Positions 1 through 5,072 of a stretch of 5,072 nt of DNA are shown piece by piece (positions within the stretch are counted from its first letter, which is position 1; every line of letters begins with the position of its first letter). Below the pieces are notes generated by a model. That model ran no database searches. It was not told the origin of the DNA and saw only the letters and a list, made by a program, of their open reading frames with translations. Origin of the DNA: Candidatus Cloacimonadota bacterium (GTDB taxonomy: Bacteria; Cloacimonadota; Cloacimonadia; Cloacimonadales; WRIO01); contig WRIO01000110.1 in NCBI GenBank assembly GCA_009782695.1, positions 1-5,072 of the forward strand, written 5' to 3'. The translations under genes were made by a program, and so were the position numbers.

Positions 1-1
1 T

Positions 2-622
2 GAAGAGGATTTTGATGGAAATGGATATAACAATGATCACTGGGGGTGGAATGCTCATTTTAATGTAGGGTTCTTTACTAGTGAATTGGCTTATACTCCA
101 GGTACTTTACACCCAAATCAAACCCTTATAGATTTTGCCAATGTACGGGGGTATGTTCATGGGACACACATTTCTAATATCATAGCTGCTATGGGTAATA
201 ATCAATATGGGTTGACAGGCATTGGACTAGATTTTAATGTTAAACATTTTCCGATAGATATTTCGAACACTAACCCTGACACTCTCTGGTATCCAGAGGA
301 TTTAATAAAAGCTTTAAGGTATGTTTTAGAAAGTAGAGACTTATATAACAGTACTTCAGGAGAAAGAGGGGCTTATTTTGTCGCTGTTAATTTAGCCCTA
401 TCAATACAAAATTATCATTCATATAGTGACTATGTGGTGAAACGTAATGAAATATCAGATTTAATCAACAGTCTTGGACAGGCTGGGGTATTAACAATCA
501 TGGCCGCGGGAAATTATGGTTCAGATATCACTTCCATGTCAATTTTACCTCAAGATATTGAATCAGAATATATAATATTAGTAGCTGCAACAAATAAAAA
601 TGGGACTTTATGGTCTTTATAA
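2..622 (+). pseudogene. Subtilisin-like (S8) serine protease domain, N-terminal part up to premature TAA
   Basis: The frame is open from the left edge, so the TTG at 86 is not a credible start. It opens with EEDFDGNGYNNDHWGWN, which resembles the acidic, Gly/Asn-rich loop that follows the catalytic Asp in many S8 proteases of this group. The catalytic His is in VHGTHISNII (His codon 158-160). The oxyanion-hole Asn is in MAAGNYGS (Asn codon 512-514). The segment stops at TAA 620-622, just before the stretch that normally carries SNFG-like and LGAPG motifs. Read alone, it would give a protease fragment without the catalytic Ser and so without activity. Peptidase family S8 is a confident call from two active-site motifs here and the third one downstream in the same frame. 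The subfamily and substrate cannot be told. Confidence 0.85.
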
Positions 623-2137
623 AATTTCAATGCATCTAGGGTTCATTTAGGTGCTCCAGGTAGTAGAATCCCGAGCTTTATAGATACAAATGACCCAGAT
701 TTCCCAAATGATCTGACTGTACCTAATCAAGACCCAAATGTATTAAAGGAACCTTCTGGTACATCCGTTGCTGCTCCCCATGTCACAGGGACAATTTCCA
801 TGATGTATGCAGCAGCGAGTTCATCTCTTATCAATTCATACTCTTCTATCCCTGGGGCTTTAGCTTTAAAAATGAAAGACTGGCTACTGTGGGGGACAGA
901 TATCGAACCAGCACTACAAGGATTAGTGTCAACGAGAGGGAGGTTAAATGCACATAATGCTGTATTGAATGTCATAAGTGAAGCTGTTTTAATAACGAGC
1001 GATATTGAAATCCCTGCAGATACAATATTAGATAAGATATACATAGTGGACAATGATGCTATTGTAACAGTTTTGGGAGATATCACAGGTGCCGATGCCC
1101 AAAATTATCAATATGGTTTTTTCTACCGAAAGGGAAAACTAAGGTATCCTTATTCTGGAATAAAAGTAGATAATATTATGTTAAATGGTTTTGGAAGTGG
1201 TTTTGAATTTATATTAGAAGATAGTACCAGAACGCATTTTGACACACATTTTACACGATCAAAAATAGAGCTTAATGCCACAGAATGCTTATCACAGTCT
1301 AATGTTTTATGGGAGTTCACAAATAGTTCAATTAGTTTATCAAATAGAAGTGGGTTTATTTTTACAAATAGTTCAATAACTTTATCAGATTCGACCTCAA
1401 TAATAGGCTATCAAGATAGTAATGGACTCATATGGACAGATCCTGAATATTTAGAAGGCGACAGGTTAGTATTTAACAATAGTATATTGAGAATGGATGA
1501 GCTTACTTGCGTAAGTTCAGGTATGAATGAGATAACCTTTGACGAAGATGAGGAAATGAACAAAAACTGGGACGGCATCTATATATTCGACAGCCGTGGT
1601 GATGAGGACTTTGAAAGTGAGGACTGTGTGCGACTAAGTGGGGATATATCAGGTATAGAGAACTTAGTGCTATCCAATAGTGTTGTCCTGATAGAAAATG
1701 CTACCATTCACGATATGGGGGCGCTTTATATCGTTGAGGATTCCCGTGTGTTGATACGCAACTCTACCTTTACGAATATGAGTGTCGAAGTGTCCTCCGA
1801 TAGTGAGATAATAGACAGTGAAGCTTGTTTTGAAACAGTAAGTTTTACTGTTCAAAATGAGGCAGTCCTGACATTGAATAGCACTTCATTCGAGTTTAAC
1901 AACAGCACCTTTGCTGTCTCTGGTAATGGGGAACTCTTATCAGAAAACAGTGAAATAAAGCTGTTAAATCAATCAAATCTATCTGTAAACAATGCGACTT
2001 TTATTTTATGTGCTAGCACTTTAGAGTTAAATGAATGTAGCACGGTCAATATATCAAATCAGAGCATTTTTTACAGTAGCAGATTCGACACAAATCATTG
2101 GAAACATAGATATTATAGACCAGCAGCCTGGAGATAG
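623..2137 (+). pseudogene. Continuation: S8 catalytic Ser region followed by beta-helix-like repeats, up to first frameshift
   Basis: This is the same frame as the upstream piece. Directly after the TAA come HLGAPGS and then the catalytic Ser motif PSGTSVAAPHVTG (Ser codon 764-766), and the protease domain closes at GRLNAHNAV near 970. The ATG at 800 starts an open stretch of 445 codons, but it lies inside the conserved Ser region (SMMYAA), so it is unlikely to be a natural start. From about 1000 on, the protein is rich in Ser, Asn, Thr and beta-branched residues, with short spaced motifs such as FTNSSISLS, FNNSILRM, VLIENATIHDMG and VLIRNSTFTNMS. This is typical of right-handed parallel beta-helix repeats, which form long surface binding rods. 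The last residues (about 2072-2137) are out of frame and run to TAG 2135-2137. Confidence 0.75.
1319..1387 (+). repeat. Imperfect direct repeat, two 24-base copies 45 bases apart
   Basis: Copies at 1319-1342 and 1364-1387 match at 22 of 24 bases (ACAAATAGTTCAAT, three variable bases, then TTTATCA). They encode FTNSSISLS and FTNSSITLS, a 15-residue period within the beta-helix-like region. Near identity at the DNA level suggests a recent local duplication of a coil unit. Confidence 0.8.
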
Positions 2138-2231
2138 AATAGTTATATCCCAAAGTAGTTTCAAGCTTGACAGCACCTCAAAATTATATTGTGCAGTCGG
2201 AGAGGGGTATTGGGATGGTGTATATTTTGAG
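1385..2231 (+). repeat. Diverged intragenic module repeat (1385-1591 and 2079-2231)
   Basis: The two ends of this span encode related modules: DSTSIIG, GDRLVFNNSILRMDE and NWDGIYIF in the first, DSTQIIG, GDRIVISQSSFKLDSTS and YWDGVYFE in the second. Order is kept, and the first copy is about 18 residues longer, with an acidic insert (FDEDEEMNK). The match is clear in protein but weak in DNA, so this is an old duplication. The W-D-G-[IV]-Y element recurs in beta-helix proteins of this group at the edge of repeat blocks. The repeat unit comprises the two ends, not the sequence between them. Confidence 0.6.
2073..2231 (+). pseudogene. Frame-shifted continuation of the beta-helix region
   Basis: In the frame of position 2073 the protein reads TVADSTQIIGNIDIIDQQ, then PGDRIVISQSSFKLDSTSK, and ends with YWDGVYFE. 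It matches, motif by motif, an earlier part of the same protein (1385-1591: SDSTSIIG, EGDRLVFNNSILRMDE, NWDGIYIF). The stretch is therefore a real coding remnant, although it is out of frame with what precedes it. After about 2231 this frame loses sense (Arg/Ser/Val-rich text ending at TGA 2340-2342), and the coding signal moves to the third frame. No start or ribosome binding site belongs to it. Confidence 0.7.
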
Positions 2232-2883
2232 AACCTTATCTGGCGTAGCGCTGGGTGTGTTAGCCGAGTATTTAGGAGAGTTAGCTCACGAGAATTTGGT
2301 CGATATCGTGCTGACTATCAGTGCATTGACCCAAATGTTTGACACAAACTATGCAGAAGCTATCATTCTATATGATGTGATCATTTCCGACCCGCCGAAT
2401 GAAATAGAGGGCTTGTATGCAAAGCTAAATCAAGCTTATTGCTACTACCGATTAGTATCAGGTGGGACTAGAACTGATCCACCGTTATCACATCATCAAC
2501 CCTCTACTTTCGCAGAGTATCAGAGCTTAGAAGCTGATATTTTAAGCAAAATAAATAGCTCCTTTTTCCCTGATGCTGAGCCACCTATCGAAATCCCCTC
2601 TGAACCTCTTGTATTCTCGACCAGTCATTACCCAAACCCTTTCAACCCGGAGACCACAATCGCCTTCACCATACCTGCTGACAGCAAAGTAGAGCTGAAT
2701 ATCTACAATATAAAGGGTCAAAGGGTTAAGAAACTTATAAATAGCCCATACACAGCAGGGAATCATAAAATAGTCTGGAATGGAAAAAATGAGCAGGGAC
2801 AGCAGGTCAGTAGCGGTATCTATTTCTACCAGTTTAAAACAGACACAGACCAGGACATCAAGAAGATGTTGCTGATGAAGTAA
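2167..2883 (+). CDS. C-terminal remnant: TPR-like helical segment plus T9SS/FlgD-like C-terminal domain
   Basis: An open stretch of 238 codons from TTG 2167 to TAA 2881-2883. Genuine coding sense seems to begin near 2235-2260, and the first 20 or so residues are off-frame text, so the nominal start is not real. Residues about 30-130 are helical, including NYAEAIILYDVIISDPP followed by LYAKLNQAYCYYRL, which looks like one TPR-type helical pair. Such a segment sits just before the tail in other proteins of this kind. Residues about 150-238 form a beta-sandwich tail with YPNPFNPETTIAFTIP, VELNIYNIKGQRV, the G-x-V-S-S-G-I-Y-F-Y motif and a basic KKMLLMK end. This fits the Por/T9SS type A sorting domain or the closely similar FlgD Ig-like domain. 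In the intact ancestor it would direct export or attachment to the cell surface. If translated alone it has no signal peptide and no evident function. Confidence 0.72.
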   Translation: MTAPQNYIVQSERGIGMVYILRTLSGVALGVLAEYLGELAHENLVDIVLTISALTQMFDTNYAEAIILYDVIISDPPNEIEGLYAKLNQAYCYYRLVSGGTRTDPPLSHHQPSTFAEYQSLEADILSKINSSFFPDAEPPIEIPSEPLVFSTSHYPNPFNPETTIAFTIPADSKVELNIYNIKGQRVKKLINSPYTAGNHKIVWNGKNEQGQQVSSGIYFYQFKTDTDQDIKKMLLMK

Positions 2884-2944
2884 TATCTTCTAAAAGGTTT
2901 AATGTAGCATAGATAGCAAACCGCAATGTCTTAATATTCATTTA

Positions 2945-2973
2945 GTTAGCTATCTAGCTGATGATTTTCTTTT
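2945..2973 (+). terminator. Possible weak intrinsic terminator after the pseudogene
   Basis: GTTAGCT (2945-2951) can pair with AGCTGAT (2956-2962) around the loop ATCT. That gives 7 pairs, two of them G-T. The T-rich tract TTTTCTTTT follows at 2965-2973. The stem is short and AT-rich, so the call is tentative, but its place between the pseudogene end and the next promoter region fits. Confidence 0.3.
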
Positions 2974-3000
2974 GTAGGAACTTGTTTATGAACATTTCCC

Positions 3001-3030
3001 TTGACAAACCACCGCCCTTTTAAAGATTTG
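3001..3030 (+). promoter_or_regulatory. Possible promoter for the oxidoreductase-asnS pair
   Basis: A perfect TTGACA lies at 3001-3006. No good TATAAT follows at 16-18 bases. The best nearby elements are AAAGAT (3022-3027) and TAAAGATTTG (3021-3030), the latter loosely like the TAnnTTTG -7 element of Bacteroidota but with the spacing off by two bases. The site is 30-60 bases before the start codon at 3060, in the right place for a promoter. Only the -35-like box is a clear match. Confidence 0.3.
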
Positions 3031-3059
3031 CATTGTATTGTAAATAAAGGAGTTAAACT

Positions 3060-4046
3060 ATGTTAAAGGTCGGTGTGGTTGGTGTGGGTCACCTTGGGAA
3101 ACATCATGCCCGTATATTTTCTGGTATGGAAAACTGTGAATTTATAGGTGTGTATGATAAAGTGAAAGAGCGGGCAAAGGAGATAGCAGATTTGTATCAT
3201 GTTCGAGCTTATGATGACTATGAATATATGCTGAATGACGCCGATGCTGTCGATATAGCAGCCACTACAACCTATCACTATGATTTAGCAAAACCAGCAC
3301 TCGAAAAAGGATGTCATGTCTTTTTAGAAAAGCCTATCACCAGCACAAATGAACAGGCAGAAAAGCTACTCCAAATAGCAGAAGAGAAAAAGCTAAAGAT
3401 ACAGGTGGGGCACATAGAACGATTTAATCCAGTGATAATGGAAGTGGCTCACGAGATACACAACCCTATGTTTATCGAGACGCATAGGCTCGCTCCCTTC
3501 ACTCATCGCGGTTCGGATGTCCCTGTGGTGCTTGATTTGATGATACACGACATCGACCTGATCATGAGCTTTATCGATAGTCCTATCAAAGAAATTAGGG
3601 CAAAAGGGGTGGGGATACTCACACCGAGCATAGATATAGCCCATGCCCGCTTAGAATTTGAAAATGGGGCGATAGCAAATGTCACCGCCAGCCGTATCTC
3701 TATGCAGCGTGAAAGAAAGATTAGGTTTTTCCAAAAAGACGCCTATATAGCAGTCGATTTTCAAAATAAAAAAGTGCAGATACTAAAAAAATCACCAAAG
3801 ATTTACACCATCTTGCCACTGCTTTTAGCCGGTAGCCCAGATGTTAGCCTGGAAGACTGCGTAGATATGCAAGAAATAAAAGCTCCCGAAGGGGGAAAAG
3901 ACGCTCTCACTTTAGAACTGGAAGCTTTTGTGAATGCTATAAATAACCAAACAAAACCTATCGTGGATGGTCACGATGGCAAGCGTGCATTAGAGGTTGC
4001 CCTGCAAATAATGGATATCATCAACAAAGAGAAAATAACTTTATAA
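3060..4046 (+). CDS. Gfo/Idh/MocA family NAD(P)-dependent oxidoreductase
   Basis: A complete 328-residue protein, the usual size for the family. ATG 3060 is fixed by a strong ribosome binding site, AAGGAG at 3047-3052, 7 bases upstream, and by the nucleotide-binding motif starting at once (VGVVGVGHLGKHH, residues 4-16). Residues 1-120 form the Rossmann domain, with D33 at the end of the second strand and the family signature EKPIT at 90-94. GHIERFNP (117-124) opens the substrate-binding alpha/beta domain, and DLMIHDID (159-166) holds the likely catalytic Asp/His pair (D159, H163). The family oxidises or reduces sugar or sugar-nucleotide carbons with NAD(P) in the cytoplasm. Close relatives of this form are common in Bacteroidota-type genomes, and one characterised branch is UDP-GlcNAc 3-dehydrogenase (GnnA), used for amino-sugar lipid A. 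No aminotransferase or lipid A gene is visible here, so the substrate stays open. It sits 9 bases upstream of asnS and is probably cotranscribed with it. Confidence 0.93.
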   Translation: MLKVGVVGVGHLGKHHARIFSGMENCEFIGVYDKVKERAKEIADLYHVRAYDDYEYMLNDADAVDIAATTTYHYDLAKPALEKGCHVFLEKPITSTNEQAEKLLQIAEEKKLKIQVGHIERFNPVIMEVAHEIHNPMFIETHRLAPFTHRGSDVPVVLDLMIHDIDLIMSFIDSPIKEIRAKGVGILTPSIDIAHARLEFENGAIANVTASRISMQRERKIRFFQKDAYIAVDFQNKKVQILKKSPKIYTILPLLLAGSPDVSLEDCVDMQEIKAPEGGKDALTLELEAFVNAINNQTKPIVDGHDGKRALEVALQIMDIINKEKITL

Positions 4047-4055
4047 GGATAGTAA

Positions 4056-5072
4056 ATGAAACATATATTAGTAAAAGATTTAAGCCAACATATAGATGAA
4101 GAAGTGGTGCTAAAAGGTTGGGTGCGAAATGTTCGTTCCAGTGGCAAACTGCTCTTTATCATATTTCGAGACGGGTCAGGAGAAGTGCAATGCGTAGCAT
4201 TTAAGCCAGCTTTGGGTGATGAGAAGTTTGCCTTGGCAGAGACCTTGACCTTGGAATCCTCAGTGATCATCACCGGTAAGCCGAAAAAACATCAAAAGTT
4301 AGAAGGCGAGTTTGAAGTAGATATTACTGATGTTCAACCAGTGCAAATAGCCATAGATTACCCTATCGCTAAAAAGGAACACGGACCAGATTTTTTGCTC
4401 GAGAATAGACATCTATGGTTACGCTCTGCCAAACAAAATGCAATATTGAAAATACGGCATACTTGCTATTTTGCTATCTGTGAGTTTTTAAACACAAACA
4501 ATTTCTATCGATTTGATTCACCTATCCTCACCCCAAATGCTTGCGAGGGGACAACCACCCTGTTTGAAGTCCCTTATTTTGATGAGGGGACAGCTTACCT
4601 ATCCCAGTCCGGTCAATTGTATTTAGAAGCTGGTATCATGAGCTTTGGCCGTGTGTATGACTTTGGTCCCGTTTTTCGAGCGGAAAAGAGCAAAACTCGA
4701 AAACACCTGACAGAATTTTGGATGATGGACGCCGAAGCAGCCTTTGTGGAGCATGACGAAAATATGGATATACAAGAGGCATTGATACGGTTTGTGATAC
4801 AGTCTGTCCTATCTAAAAACCTAAAAGAATTGCAGGTTTTGGAGAGAGATATTGACAAGCTACGCAAAGCGGATGCACCTTTTAAAAGGATGACGCACGC
4901 AGAAGCAGTGCAATATCTAAGGGCAAATGGCTCTACTATGAACGAAAAAGACGATTTTGGAGCGGCTGATGAAGTGATGCTGACACAGCACTCAGATGTG
5001 CCTGTCTTTATCGAAAAATGGCCCAAAGATTTCAAGGCTTTTTATATGAAAAGGGACAAGCAAAATCCTGAC
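4056..5072 (+). CDS. asnS: Asparagine--tRNA ligase (AsnRS), 3' end beyond the window
   Basis: 339 codons are visible from ATG 4056, out of about 430 normally, and the frame is open at the right edge. AAGGA at 4045-4049, overlapping the stop of the preceding gene, is a suitable ribosome binding site. The enzyme is a class II synthetase that charges tRNA-Asn with asparagine using ATP in the cytoplasm. Residues 17-100 form the N-terminal OB-fold that binds the anticodon (GWVRNVRSSGKLLFIIFRDGSG at its start). YPIAKKEHGPDFLLENRHLWLRS (102-124) is the typical AsnRS/AspRS hinge. Motif 1 is around FDSPILTPNACEGTTTLFEV (153-172). Motif 2 is VFRAEKSKTRKHLTEFWMMDAE (206-227), whose HL-EFWM form separates AsnRS from AspRS. 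Motif 3 lies off the right edge. Presence of AsnRS implies direct Asn charging rather than sole reliance on the Asp-tRNA(Asn) amidotransferase route. Confidence 0.95.
   Translation, partial: MKHILVKDLSQHIDEEVVLKGWVRNVRSSGKLLFIIFRDGSGEVQCVAFKPALGDEKFALAETLTLESSVIITGKPKKHQKLEGEFEVDITDVQPVQIAIDYPIAKKEHGPDFLLENRHLWLRSAKQNAILKIRHTCYFAICEFLNTNNFYRFDSPILTPNACEGTTTLFEVPYFDEGTAYLSQSGQLYLEAGIMSFGRVYDFGPVFRAEKSKTRKHLTEFWMMDAEAAFVEHDENMDIQEALIRFVIQSVLSKNLKELQVLERDIDKLRKADAPFKRMTHAEAVQYLRANGSTMNEKDDFGAADEVMLTQHSDVPVFIEKWPKDFKAFYMKRDKQNPD

Larger units (their letters stand above)
2..2883 (+). pseudogene. Decayed secreted subtilase / beta-helix / C-terminal sorting domain protein (whole gene, 5' end off window)
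   Basis: This is one ancestral reading path of about 960 codons, now split by a nonsense codon (TAA 620-622) and two frameshifts (in the T run at 2067-2072, and near 2230-2260). The path runs in the frame of position 2, then that of 2073, then that of 2167. Domain order is S8 protease, beta-helix-like repeats, helical segment and C-terminal sorting/FlgD-like domain. That layout is typical of exported FCB-group surface or extracellular proteins, so the ancestor was probably a cell-surface or secreted protease with a binding region. The protein-level match resumes after each break: GTSVAAPH after the stop, DSTQIIG and WDGVYF after the first shift, NPFNPETT after the second. This rules out separate adjacent genes. 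The signal peptide and catalytic Asp would lie upstream of the window. Sequencing error could explain an indel but is less natural for all three lesions together. Confidence 0.82.

Noticed and set aside
602..640. Alternative genetic code or stop-codon recoding at TAA 620
   Set aside because: TAA ends the oxidoreductase right at the next gene's ribosome binding site and also ends this gene's last segment. I saw no recoding structure, and the frameshifts further on point to decay.
727..1086. Minus-strand open frame of 119 codons
   Set aside because: It is antisense to the Ser-motif region of the protease, has no recognisable domain and is explained by the opposite-strand coding sequence.
2067..2073. 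T TTT TTA heptamer as a programmed -1 frameshift site
   Set aside because: The heptamer is out of phase with the incoming frame (which reads ATT TTT TAC), and the shift needed is +1, not -1. The gene also carries a nonsense codon and another shift, which fits decay better.
800..2137. A separate gene starting at ATG 800
   Set aside because: The ATG lies inside the conserved Ser region of the S8 domain, and the same frame carries the GTSVAAPH motif just upstream. It is a fragment of the larger gene.
2884..3059. Small gene or structured RNA in the intergenic stretch
   Set aside because: I saw no convincing start with ribosome binding site and no strong extended pairing beyond the weak hairpin at 2945-2962.
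3063..3685. Three minus-strand open frames within the oxidoreductase gene
   Set aside because: All are antisense to a clearly conserved gene, and none has a recognisable domain.
4613..5035. Minus-strand open frame of 140 codons
   Set aside because: It lies wholly antisense to asnS, is Ser/Cys-rich in the way shadow frames are, and shows no known motif.

Overview
The window looks like a piece of an AT-rich bacterial chromosome from the FCB superphylum. The C-terminal domain of the first gene (NPFNPETTIAF...GQQVSSGIYFYQF...KKMLLMK) is the type found on secreted proteins of Cloacimonadota, Bacteroidota and relatives. I favour a Cloacimonadota-like organism, but this is inferred from protein style only. 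All genes lie on the + strand.

Positions 2-2883 hold one large, decayed gene for a secreted, multidomain protein. In order it encodes a subtilisin-like (S8) protease domain, a parallel beta-helix-like repeat region, a short helical TPR-like segment and a C-terminal sorting/FlgD-like domain. Its start, including the catalytic Asp, lies beyond the left edge. The frame is broken three times: an in-frame TAA at 620-622 between the oxyanion-hole Asn and the catalytic Ser; a +1 shift best explained by one extra T in the run at 2067-2072; and a second +1-equivalent shift near 2230-2260, where a beta-helix sequence changes abruptly to a helical one. Conserved protein sequence continues after each break, so this was a single gene. 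It is now a pseudogene or, less likely, carries assembly errors. GC content also steps up inside the gene near position 1550.

Positions 2884-3059 are intergenic. They hold a weak terminator-like hairpin, a TTGACA -35-like box and a strong ribosome binding site.

Positions 3060-5072 hold an intact two-gene set: a Gfo/Idh/MocA-family NAD(P)-dependent sugar oxidoreductase, followed 9 bases later by asparaginyl-tRNA synthetase (asnS), which runs off the right edge. The tight spacing suggests cotranscription. Their functions, sugar-nucleotide or polyol oxidation and Asn-tRNA charging, have no obvious direct link. I saw no RNA genes, mobile elements or CRISPR arrays, and no convincing new system. 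The most notable thing here is the multiply broken, apparently mosaic protease gene.
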